A stretch of 64,000 bases of DNA from Gnetum montanum. Lineage: Eukaryota > Streptophyta > Gnetopsida > Gnetales > Gnetaceae. A program made the translations under genes and the position numbers. The notes under the pieces are model-generated. The model ran no database searches and was not told where the DNA came from. It was given only the letters and a program-made list of their open reading frames with translations. The stretch covers positions 132,599 to 196,598 of the forward strand of contig MNCI01033500.1 of assembly GCA_015680685.1 (NCBI GenBank), read 5' to 3'. This document shows, piece after piece, positions 9,991 to 21,120 of this stretch (the stretch's first letter is position 1; each line of letters opens with the position of its first letter).

Positions 9991-12640
9991 TTTACTTAGA
10001 GTAAGGTCACACTTAAAATATGAGCCACTATACTGATTCCTAGGAAAATGTTCTTTCCAATTATGTAGGAGCATCTCCATGAACTAAGTGTGTGAATGCT
10101 TAGTCATGGTCAAAAATGATCTTCAACTTGGTATAACCTTCACTCAATTAATGATAGGAACATAATGAGATACAAGTCTCTAATCGAAGGTAATCTTAAC
10201 CTTGTTGGATGCTAACTAGGTATGATAGGGGGTGACAAAAATTTTGTGATTATTAAGTTGAAAAAAATGGCTAGGTATAAAATATTGAAAATTTAACTAA
10301 GTTTGAGAAGATTCCAAATTTATCTAAGTATTAAAAATATGTTAGGAAAGATAGAGCAATTTTAAGCATAAAATAAGATTAATTACATATAAAATAATAG
10401 AGATTAGACATCACAATATGGACCAAGAAGGGGGAAAGAGTTTAAGATCTCGTCCTAACCAAATAGTAAAGCTTTACTAATGATTAAACAACATCCACCT
10501 CTTATGAAGGGCCAAGACTATAGGCATTGAATAAAATATGAGTGTCGAAAACCTAACAATAAAAAACCCATTTAGGAGTAAGATGTCGATTTAATGAAGA
10601 CACCATCATTTGGAGTGAGGGTAAGATGCTCATTTCTTAAGTTGAAGACCCGAGTTCATGCTTGAAGATAGCGACTTAAATAGGTTAGGCTTTCACTCAT
10701 CTACCAACCCTCTTAGAATCCTACTTAACAACGTGAGAACTATGCATATGGATCATGATCCTCTTTTTAATGTAGATATAATGAATGATTAAAAACCTTT
10801 GAAAGGTAGATATATGGATGACATATTTGTAGGTGTGATTCAAAGTTTATTTTGAGTACAATTAGGTTGTTCTAACTAAGCATTTTACCATTGATGTTGA
10901 AGTAGAAATAATTCTAACTCTAGAAGATGATCGAAAGATATAAAAAATTATAAGTACTAATTGTTGATGTTAAGGATGTAGGACTAATGCAGATAACACA
11001 TTGATTTTGATGGTGATTCTAGAGGAGCTTTAGGTAATTGTTGAGCTCATTGGAGATGAGGGTGGTTTGCTATGCATGGCTATGCTCTCTCAAAATCTCA
11101 AAACATGCTTAAGATCTTAAGAAATTGGTCTAGAATTTATATTTTGAAATCATATTTATAGGCACATAGTTACCAATTTCAAGTTAGGTTTGCCAAATTT
11201 GATCTTGGAGTTAACTGTTGCTTTGCTAAAGTTGACCTTGAGTTCAAGGAAGGAAAGTTTGATCTTCTAACTTGGAAAGTCCAAAAACTTGGAATGGTGA
11301 TGTTAGTGCCACCAAAAATTTAAATTTTAATAAAATTTCCTAAGTACCAGTTCTAATCTTTTGGATCTTCATTTGATGCTTGAACTAATGTCAAATAGTA
11401 TCAAGATGCTCGTGAGACTATGGTATGCTACCAAATGTTGAGATAATGATAGATGATGCTACATTTGTGGTATTTATGGTGGTGATGCTAATGTTGATGC
11501 TAACATCAGTGTCAACATTATCATACTCATAGAAAATTTTAATAATTCTATCCAAGTTACCATTCTAAGCTTCCAAATCCTTATTTGACATCCAAATTAG
11601 AGTTGAACATTATCCAATTATCCTAGGAAGTTTTTATTTTGTCAATTATTATGCATTTACAAGTAATTGAGAAATTTTGCATAAACTAGGAGAAATTTTG
11701 AATCATAACCCTACCTAAATAATACCCCTTATTACTTTTTATCATTAAACTAGGATTTGGGGTTCATTTTTAATTATAATTAAATATTGCATAAATCAAA
11801 TTTATTAAATAAGTACCTTAGGATAATGTCCTACCTAGAATTTGACCTTACCAATGTGTCTAGGATATTTAAAAACATTAGTTTTGATCCTTGGTATACT
11901 AGAATTAGAGTTACAATTTTTGAGATAACACATTTTCTAGTTTGCTAGAATACTATAAAAGTTTAGGCATTTCAAATTGGTGACAATGGTAAGAAAAACT
12001 CAAATATGATTTCAATATATGAATAGGTAGAACACTTGATAAGAATTTTGTAGCTTCAAATGGAATTTGATTTGAGGTCACAATGTGCATGTTATGAGTG
12101 TTTAAACATTGAAGTATTAGTTAGAGGAGGGAAAAATAATAATGAAATTGTAAGAATGTTAATGGTTTTAAACAAATTATTAAAAATAAAATTTTATTTA
12201 AGAAAAAGAAAAGGAAAATGTCAATGATGGTTTGTAAGCACATTCACATGCATAATGTGTTTGTTTAAAGTATATGTTATATACATAACATATATATTTT
12301 ATGCATTTTGTTTCTTTCTCCATCGCCTCTTTCACCACTTGTTTTCTACCAACTATTTTTGCCATTTGATTTACTACCATTATTTTTTTAAAATCATGTG
12401 CTATCATACTTTTTTTGAAAAATTTCTTTTTCTCTTTCTTCTTTATTTTGAAGCCAATTATAGCCCTATTTCTTGCACTCTTTTCCTTATAAATAGGTTA
12501 TGGCCTTAGATACATCTCATCTTAGATTGTAGAAGGGTTTCAAGTATGATAGGTTAAGTGAAGCAAAAGCTAACTGAAAGCATTAGGTAGAAAATGAAGA
12601 CACTAAGAGAATTTTAAAAGCCCCACTAACATGAGTAAGA
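9991..12640. other. AT-rich intergenic sequence, no supported feature
   Basis: I see no domain motifs, RNA genes or clear repeats here on either strand. The only longer open frames (12198-12407 minus, 12255-12509 plus) overlap each other in very AT-rich sequence with biased composition and look like chance. Confidence 0.6.
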
Positions 12641-12647
12641 AAAAATA

Positions 12648-12812
12648 ATTTATTTCCCTTTTTACGTAGGTGTCTTATTTTGTTGTAGATCTTGTAAGAA
12701 AGATTATTTTAGTTTCTTTTTCATATAGATACACTATTTTGTTTTGGATTCTATAAGAAAGATTATTTTATGTTTCTTTTTATGTGGATATCCTATATTG
12801 TTGTGGATCTTT
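12648..12812. repeat. Three tandem units of about 59 bp
   Basis: Units start near 12648, 12705 and 12764. Each has a T-rich start (CCTTTTTACGTAG, CTTTTTCATATAG, CTTTTTATGTGG), then a CTATTTTGTT-like part and GATTCTATAAGAAAG or a variant. The third unit is incomplete. The open frame at 12744-12926 falls within and after the array and is T-rich; I do not consider it a gene. Confidence 0.75.
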
Positions 12813-13145
12813 GGTTCCTTCTATCTACATTTTTATTTTTTATTATTCTTCTATGGTATTGATTACTATGCTGAGATTTTGTCAAATTTTTGTACTTTTG
12901 GGTGTTTTTTGAAATCAGCATTCTAATCATGTCTAGAGCCCATTTTTGTTCATTTGGTGAATTTTTGGAATTGTAAAAATTTTACTTAATTCTCCTTTCA
13001 ATATTTTATGCATCTTTTGGATTAGCTCATAATATAAACATAATTTTGCGAGAATTTTCTAGAATTTTGGATATTTTGGAAATATTTTGAATTTTTGGAA
13101 TAAAATAATATATCTTGAGTTTCTTGTTTGGGGTTAGGAAGATAA

Positions 13146-13375
13146 TCTAATGATAGTAGTGAGGTTATTCCAAGACCTATTCATGTGTCCCTTTGGTAGT
13201 GAGGATAACTAGAATCGAGTCTTTGGAGATGCCTAGTTAAAGTATACATTCTTTGGATTTGTTTTGGATAAAGTTGTGACATATTTGGATATTAAATAAT
13301 TAAAATCATTACTCGATGATAGTAGTGACATGATTCCAATACCTACTTGTATATTCTTTTGGTAGTGAGGATAAC
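13146..13375. repeat. 65 bp direct duplication ending at the LTR insertion point
   Basis: The block GATAGTAGTGAGG ... GGTAGTGAGGATAAC at about 13148-13210 recurs, diverged, at about 13315-13375. The second copy ends exactly where the LTR at 13376 begins, so the LTR lies within or next to this small tandem repeat. Confidence 0.7.
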
Positions 13376-14232
13376 TGATGAGTAGCAAGCAATCCCTATA
13401 CCCAACCATGCGAATTACTAGTGTTCACTAAGCAATTTGGTCAAATTCCACAGACTTTAGCTCTCTAAGTACACTTTGCCTAGGTAGTGAATCTCAAAGA
13501 TGTGATCATTGTCTTCATAGTTCCACTTGTGAGGTATAATGATATGATTAAGTGTAATTGAGGCATATAATTTTTATCATTTTTATGTTTTTCATTTAAT
13601 TCATCTAAGTGCCAAAAATAAAGTAATTAAATGTTTGATTAATCTAATAATTAATTAATTCCTTAACTAATCCTAATTCAATTATTCATTCCAACCTTCT
13701 ATACACATCCTAAACACATTGCAATGCTACTGGGTTACCAAGTGTAAGTGCTATTAGGATTACCAAGCATTAATGTATGTTCGAGGTGGTTGTACTTATG
13801 TGTGTTAATTATTCAAATTTAATTAATTACTTAGATGATTGAACATAAATTTCATGAATAATAAATGCATTAAAATAAATATTGTAATAAGTCCAAGTTT
13901 TGTAAGGTTTATGAAGAAATCTCATCTTTATTACCATTCACACTGAGGTGTCTAGGTACATCAATGCTCGAATAAAGATTCGTATACTCCTTACTACTAG
14001 TACAGGCACTTAGAAAATATTGTAACTCTAGAAGAAACAAAATGCAATAGTTTAGCTAAGCTATTGATCCACTAATGTCATAAATGTAGTGGGTGCACAG
14101 ATTTATCTATGTAAGACAAAACACTCCATCAACACGTATGCATCATCGACAAGTATATGTCGATAAGATCATGTTGATGTGTATGTGTCGATAGGATCAC
14201 ATCGACTCTGTCAAAGCTACATCAACTCATCA
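13376..14232 (-). repeat. 3' LTR of a minus-strand coiled-coil-ORF element (TGATGAG family, 857 bp)
   Basis: It begins TGATGAGTAG at 13376 and ends CTCATCA at 14232, giving 7 bp inverted ends. Sequence and length match the 5' LTR at 5627-6488, and its reverse complement matches 53459-54267. The polypurine tract lies on its high-coordinate side, so in minus-strand reading it is the 3' LTR. Near the high end there is a cluster of TCGATA/TGTCGAT-like palindromic pieces corresponding to the U3 GATATC cluster of the plus copy. The flanking ATAAC at 13371 may be half of a target-site duplication. Confidence 0.88.
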
Positions 14233-14266
14233 TATCTCCATGGCTAAATAAAAACTCTACCTTGAG
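14233..14266 (-). other. Polypurine tract region of the 13376 LTR
   Basis: On the minus strand the sequence next to the LTR reads AACTCAAGGTAGAG, then CATGGAGATA directly before TGATGAG. The plus-strand copy at 53420-53458 has AACTCGAGGACGAG and CATGGGGGTA at the same place. The purine-rich end is where plus-strand DNA synthesis of the element would start. Confidence 0.72.
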
Positions 14267-14479
14267 TTAAAAAAAGGAGGAATAAGCTTCCTACAAAATT
14301 TTTGGAAGGTATGAGATTATTGACTAGTTGACTGACACACACCTGACTCAATTGATGCTAATTGTCCAAGTGTATGAATTTAGAAATTTTACAAAAATTG
14401 ATGTTTAGGATAAAAAATTAAATACTAATTACAAAAACTAGATAGAAAAACCCCTATAGTGGCTTGAATATAAGGAGAA

Positions 14480-17345
14480 AATTCAAACAATCCTAGATGG
14501 TGGAGGTTCTTAAGGTGCTAATGAACCTTCTAGTATCTTTGGTCCATGCAGTTGTTGTGGTTGAGGCTATGGTTGTGGCTATCCAGCTATAGCTACAACT
14601 ACTGGTGGAAGATGAAAATCATCCAGTAATGCTTTCATCTTCTCCTTCTTACTCCAAGGATTGTACATGGTCCATGCAGTATCACCAATGTGGGCTATTA
14701 GGGAAACATCTGATGGATAGGGCATTGCAAGGAATAGCTCTTTCATGTTAACAAACAAGGTTGCAAATTGTTTATGTTCAATATCGAACACCTTGATAAC
14801 ATTCTATAGTTTCTAGTAGTTACTCATCATATGAACCAAGTTCTCAGCTATTGACCATTGATCAATGAAGCACTCTTTGAGAACATTGAGTTTAATATTT
14901 GTCATTTGTAGCTTTTTCTTTGTCTCTATGTGATGCTTGAACTCAACCTCATACAACTAGTACAAGCTAGTCACTTACTTCTCTAATTCTAACCTTTACC
15001 TTCTAGTAGTAAGCATTTCCAAGTTTTCATAACAGAGGTTTGCAAGCTCCATGTACTCCATCATCTTCTCAATTTGTAGCTTCTTGAGGTAGATCTCTAC
15101 CTTGTTGTATGTGTTTAGTCCATCAAAGATTGGCTGCCACACATCACCTCCTTGTTGGAGCTATTGCAGGGCCTTATTGACTTTTTCATTCATTAGTTTA
15201 ATCTCTTTTTCATTGATCTCCTACTAAAGGTCATATTGGTCCTTGTAATGGTTCTTGATCCTTTCAAATTTGAGGGTCTCATTCTTCCAAGTGGTGATCT
15301 CAATCACTAATTTCTAGCAAAGAGCATGAACCTCCTCCATTGAGAGATTACAATTTTCTTTTGTCAACCCCTTAGGTCCATGGTCATCTTGGTAAGCTAC
15401 TCCTACAATTATCTTATGTATTCAACCATTTGTTCTTTTTGGAGCTCAACATTATTCAAGCAATGATTATCCTTGGTTAGAATTGCATTCTTCTTATGAA
15501 TCTTTGACAAGTCCTTATGAATGTTTTAGAAAGTGGCATTTGCTCAGGATTGGTTTAAGATTATTGACTACTTTGTGTAGTCAGCCTCATGAAATTTTGT
15601 TTGAAGCTATTAAAAAGCTTCATCTCTAGATATAGCTTGGCTAAATATGCCAAGATCAACGAGGTAGGCTTTTAATTCTACAAAATTAGTAGCCAAACAC
15701 AAATTTTTCTCTGTGGCTACCTCAAGTTGGACATTGGTGATGAGGTACTTATCCTTAGCCTTCAAAAACATCAACTTGGTAGAAGTGATGTCATCTAGAA
15801 GATCAAAGATTTTCAAAATCATATGCTTGGTCTCCACCAATCATTCTAGCAACTCCTCATGTTGGCTTGCACTAAATCTTCCACTTGCTACTCCTACTAA
15901 TGTCTACATATGTTTAAGGGTAGAAATATCTTGCACAAATGCTACAGGAACATTGAGGGCTTCACCCACCCTATCGACCATCACCTCAATTACTGTTTCC
16001 TACCCTTGGTGTTGCATCACCAAGAAAGTTGTCCCATCACCTTACTCCAAGTGTACCAAGAAGGTAGCAGTGTTTCTAGAGATTTTTAAAAATTGATAAG
16101 GTCATGATATGGACACCATCACCTCTTAGACACTAGGATTCGAGCATATGGATGCTTGCATTCTTTGGGCAGAAAATATTAGCATCATGTCCTCCAACTA
16201 GCGAATGGTACAAGTGATCTCATTTAGATGGCTTAGGATTGGTTGATAGATAGATGGATTACCAATTATTCTAGCTTGTTGCTATTGCAAGAGTTGCTCA
16301 TGGAGTTTCTACATGTGCTCCATGGTAGCACAATCCTCCAACATTATTTTGTGAGTGGGTAGTGATGGTGGCTAATCCTCTTCTTTCATCATGATAGGTA
16401 CTTTATCTTTTATCATTTCCATCCAAGAGCTGGTAGGAGCATGTATAAGTGTATTTTTGGAATAGTGGGGTATTCCTCCCCTTTTGCACAATTTTTAGAT
16501 TGGACATGGAAAGTGAAGTGCCTTCCTCCGATACTCATTTCCTTAAAGTTCTTTTCTATATTAAGATATATTAATTGTGGGAGGTTGATAGGGAATTTTT
16601 TGCTTAAAGTGGTGCATGCATAGGTAGAAAAGGCTATCACCTTGCTTAACTTCACTGTTGGATTAAGGTGGTAGGTCACTACCTTGAAGTATGCATGTTC
16701 TACCATTGTGAGTGCATCGTACTCTATGCAACTAACTCCATAGCATTGTTGGATTGACTTCTTATTTACCTCTGGGTCCACTTGCATTGATATTTTTGTG
16801 AAATTTATCCTAGTATTAGGTAATTTGAGGACCTGAGAGATGGCCTCCACTGAGTAGGACACACTAATGTCCTTGATTTTCACAATGGGATCAGGTTACC
16901 TATTATTCTAGAAGATATATGTCTCTCCCATCTACAATTCCCCATTGAATGTGATGATGGGCCACATGGAATATTCTTGTAATTGAGTTCTAACTTCTTC
17001 TAGGATGAAGTCCAAGAAGGTACCAAAGTTTAGTTCTTGGAGAACTGAACATTGGATATCCTTAGACTTGATTTACCTAAGGCAAACCTCAGTCAAAGTG
17101 ACCTCAAGGTTTTGCCTTGGTCCTAGTGCCTCATCCTAGTGGGATTGCTCTATTTTAGCTTTTCAAATCTGATGAATAGATTCCACTTTAGCCTTTTCTC
17201 AAATAATTTTGGTTGCATGTGTTTCAACTACTAACTCCTAGGATTGTTCTTGGTGTTGGTCCCTTCCAATTTTGGGCTTCTTATCTCTTGATTGGGACGT
17301 TCCCTCCTCTTGTCCATATTTTTCCCTTGGTCTTTGTGTAATTTG
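14480..17345 (-). pseudogene. Large ORF of an LTR element: possible plant-transposon-type N-terminal domain plus coiled coils (decayed)
   Basis: Read on the minus strand, about 950 codons can be followed with many stops. The N-terminal third (16413-16883 is open) contains VSYSVEAISQVLKLPNTR, VEHAYFKVVTYHLNPTV and FPINLPQLIYLNIEK. This pattern resembles, from memory, the 'putative plant transposon protein' domain found in Ogre/Tat-like elements, but no search was possible. The middle and C-terminal parts are Lys/Glu/Leu-rich and probably coiled coil, open at 15610-15840 and 14579-14791. The C-terminal GDTAWTMYNPW block recurs in a second copy at 55068-55388, and the N-terminal part recurs at 62375-64000. 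The ORF ends close to the polypurine tract. I see no gag or pol with it, so it belongs either to a non-autonomous element or to an extra ORF after pol. Its function is unknown. Confidence 0.72.
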
Positions 17346-19250
17346 TAAGTGCAACATGATCAACAATTAGCATTTGATGTGTAACATGTAACACTTGGTT
17401 CCGTTGTGTCAGTTAGTTTGTTAAACATTGGCTAAGTTGTGATCATAAAAATTTTGATTATTTTAATAGTATTATAATATTATTTCATTTATATGACCAC
17501 TGAAGTTCATTGGGAAACTCTTACAAATGAATGATATAAATATTATTTTATTAGTTAAACTTTGTGGGAGTTATAAAAATTTTTAAAAGTTTTCCATAAA
17601 ACACATAAGGTTTTTGGTCCCCATGATGTAGAGCTCATCTCTATTGACATAGTCAAATCTATGATGACTCATTAATAACTAGGACCTAGCCTTCATGTAA
17701 TAAAATATACATTTTTTGGATTTTTTTATTTTCTTTTGGATTTTTTGATTTCCAACGATTTTGGGAAAATTTTTGGCATTCCTAAACTATCAAAAATTTT
17801 GGAAAATTTATGGCAATTTGGACTTTTAAACATTTTGGAAAATTTATGGCATTTTTAAACTTTGAAAATTTTATTAAAAACCTTTATCTAGCCCATAACC
17901 TATGAATTTTGGCTAAGAATCTTTATGCTGAATAAGGAAGCCAATATAATAACCTTTCTTAGTTGAGAAGTTTTGACTCCTCTTGCATTTTGATGTAGAA
18001 AGCCTAAAGTAGTTATGAGATCATTGGAAGAGGAACATGGGACAAAAGGTGGATCAATTCTATACAAGATGGGCCATTTGAACTTGGAAAATAGTTTTTG
18101 TATATTTTGTATTTTGGTAAAATAGAAACTTTGTATACTTTTTGGATATTTGAGCCATGTACTTATTTTTATGAATAAATAATAAAGTATGATAGATATG
18201 AATCTATCGTACATGCCATTAGGACTATGATATTGTAAGAAACATTTTCCATTTCAGCGCATGCCATATGTTTAGGAAAATTTAATATTATTTATTATAT
18301 ATTAATATTTTATTTAATTATTATTATTAATTTTATTAATTGATTTGGTAAACTTCAATCATAAATTTCTTTATTTTTAGATGTTTAATTAAGGCAAAAT
18401 AAGTGTCATTGGAAATGATATTATACGTACTATTCTATGATACACCTAACAAAATTTTTCAACATCTACCTTTCTATGGCTATGTAAATATCTCTTATTA
18501 ATTAAATAAATTTTATTTAATTATATATGCAAGTAATATGAAATTTTTTTATGCTATATTGCTTTACTTTATTTATGCTTTTAATTAATCATTTTTATTT
18601 ATTTTATGGATTCCTTTTGAAATAGTAAATCAAGGTTAAATCTAGGTCCTTGGGATTTTGAAGTGTCTCTATTTGGTATTTATAGGATCTTATACATAAT
18701 TAATGGAGGTGTTATATAGGGTGTGCTCTAGGGGCATCTAAGGATTGAATTTCATTGCTAATGTTGACATTAATGTTAGTGTTAATTCAGACTTAGAAAA
18801 AAATTTGATCCTAGAATCTTAGTGTCAAACTACCTGAAATTGTAAAATTTCATCCCTATGATGTCATGGAAAATAAAGATGCAATGTTTAGGATCTTGTG
18901 AGGTTAAATTTGATGCCAACATGCAATTTCGTGGGTGATGTTGATTATGTTGGAGCTGGTGTAGGATTCATGTTAGCTCCAATACATAGAAAATTTTTGG
19001 TTTTGAGGTCTTTTGGGAATTAACAAGAATAAAGTTTATAAGTTAGATTATGAACTTAGATGATGCCTATGGACCTTTGGGATATGCACATGGACCTTAA
19101 AGTGCTAAATTGATGGTGTTTGATGCTATATTTTATGTGTTAGAATGTCATTACAGCTCTTAACTCAGTCATTAGTTAGTCGAATAAATGGATATAACAT
19201 TATCCATTATAGTGATGCAAGTATTTAAAAAATTTGGGGGCACTCATTCC
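17346..19250. other. AT-rich non-coding stretch with a short tandem repeat
   Basis: At 17700-17880 there are imperfect repeats of TTTTGGAAAATTTATGGCA and similar units. At 18280-18345 there is a simple TTATTA-rich tract. The minus-strand open frame 17900-18214 shows no domain I recognise. No LTR or primer binding site that would mark the 5' end of the element at 13376-17345 was found. Confidence 0.55.
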
Positions 19251-19261
19251 TCCATCTCAAA

Positions 19262-19580
19262 ACTTATGCTTCCTAGCTAGATTCACAATAGAATTTGTGA
19301 TTCCTCCTTGAAGTCATAATAGAAACTACATGCTCCCTACTCTGAGTCATTTTAGAAATTTGTGCTTCCTACTTGAAGTCACATTGGAAACTATGTACTC
19401 TTTACTTTAAATTAAATTAGAAATTTATGCTTCCTACTTGAAATCAAAATATAAAATATGTACTCCCTACTTGGAGTCATGATAAATATTTGTGCTTCTT
19501 ACTCAAAGAAATAATAGAAATTGGTGCTTCCTACTTGAAGTTACTGAAGAAATTTTTGCTTCTTGCTTGAAGATGCTTCT
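19262..19580 (-). repeat. Tandem array, about ten 32-33 bp units, reverse-oriented relative of the 7670 array
   Basis: On the plus strand TGCTTCCTACTTGAAGTCA-type units recur near 19269, 19299, 19332, 19364, 19395, 19429, 19460, 19494, 19526 and 19558. The reverse complement gives the GAGTAGGAAGCA core of the array at 7670-7985, with the same period. The two arrays are therefore related and in opposite orientation. Confidence 0.85.
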
Positions 19581-19903
19581 CTTATCAAATTGATCTATTC
19601 GGAAGTCTCTTTCAACATCTTTCATCAAAATAGTCAAACTTTGATATACCTACTACATGGATCTCAAAATTTTCATTCTTCTTCACTATCATACTCAACA
19701 AAGTATCTAGCATGAAAAATAATCTTTGTCAAGATCTTTCATAAAACAAGAATCATTGTTTAACACAATGTTTGTAAGTAACCTAAAGCATGTCACCACA
19801 TTGATAGAAAATAATGTAACCAAATTTTCATCCATTTAAGAGGTAAGACATGGAAGGAAGTTGATGAATATAAAAAATTATTTCTCAAATCCTTTATTTA
19901 CTT

Positions 19904-21120
19904 ATGACTAAGATGATTAGTCAAAGGGCATTGTCACATCTTCCACTATTTTCAAACATTAAGTCACCCCACCTAAGCATAGTAGTAATTAAGGATGAGT
20001 CTAATTCAACTTTAGTGAAAAAAGTCAAAAAAATTTTTGATTTAGCAAGATATTACAAAACTTTTGGTAAGAATGTTTTTAAGATGTCAGTAGCTCCACA
20101 TAAGTTACTTAGAAAAGACTATGTTTTCTCTTGGTCAGATACCTGTCAAAATACTTTTAAGAAGCTAAAATAGAGATTGGTTTGAGTACCTATCTTGATC
20201 TCACTAGTTCCTAGTAAGTCTTATGATGTCTATATAGATGTTTTAGTATAAGGTTTAGGTGTTGTTCCCATGAAATATGGGAAGGTAGTGGCATATGCTT
20301 CCAGACTACTAAAACCTCATGAGACCATATATCCTACTCATGATCTAGAACTTAGTGTCATTATATTTGGTCTTAAGATTTAGAGACATTACCTATATGA
20401 TAAGTATATTATATGTTGGATGGATCATAAGATTTTGTAGTATATTATGAATTAACCATATTTGAACATGAGGTAAAGGTGATGGGTATAATTATTGGTA
20501 GATTTTTATTTTACTATGTACTACCACTGCTAAAGGGAACAAGGTGCCAAATGCACTAAGTAGGATAGATAAGAAACTCCATAGATTCACTATTCTACCT
20601 AGTATCAAGGATGAAATAAATTCATAGTAGCTTTTAGATTTTTTGGCACTAGGAAAATATCACAAATACTTAGTGTATTAGCAACTAAATGTAGAGCATA
20701 ATAGGCTTGGTGATGATCTTCATTCACATACCATTCCAATGTGAAGACTAGAAAATATTAGCATGGACTTCATCACTGGTTTGGCTTGCATCAAGTGTAG
20801 GAAAGATTCTATTATTATGATCATAGGTCTTTTAAGCAAATATTCTCACATCATTATCATGAGAGTAATATCCAACATAAAAACATTTACTTGATTGTTC
20901 CTATTAGAGATTGTTAGATTGCATGAAGTTTCCAATAAGACTATATTAGATAGATGCCCTAAGTTTACTTTTAAATTTTCAAAATATTTTTAGAAGAGTT
21001 TGGACTTAATGTTGAATCTTCCACTACTATGTTTTACTTTGTTTCATATAGATATGAATCACCATCCACATTCGGTACAATTAATTCATGATCTAAATCA
21101 AGTCCTTAATGAGAAAAATT
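19904..21120 (+). pseudogene. Plus-strand Ty3/gypsy pol relic: RT connection, RNase H, integrase core
   Basis: The open part 19904-20173 covers the RT/RNase H connection (IFDLARYYKTFGKNVFKM, then FSWSDTCQNTFKKLK). After stops, RNase H follows with SYDVYIDVLV (first Asp region), [24 protein letters not shown] with the catalytic Glu, and RHYLYDKYIICWMDHK with the last Asp region. Integrase core pieces appear around 20757-21120: ISMDFITGLACIKCRKDS and FHIDMNHHPHSVQLI. The wording of these motifs is closer to chromovirus-type plant elements than to the other pol regions in this window. It is dead: stops occur throughout. Confidence 0.78.

Noticed and set aside
12255-12509. Possible small membrane protein
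   Set aside because: Phe/Tyr/Leu-rich translation of a T-rich region, overlapped by an open frame on the other strand; composition alone explains it.
15713-16096. Plus-strand open frame of 127 codons
   Set aside because: It lies opposite the coiled-coil ORF, whose minus-strand reading is conserved in a second copy at 62375-64000.
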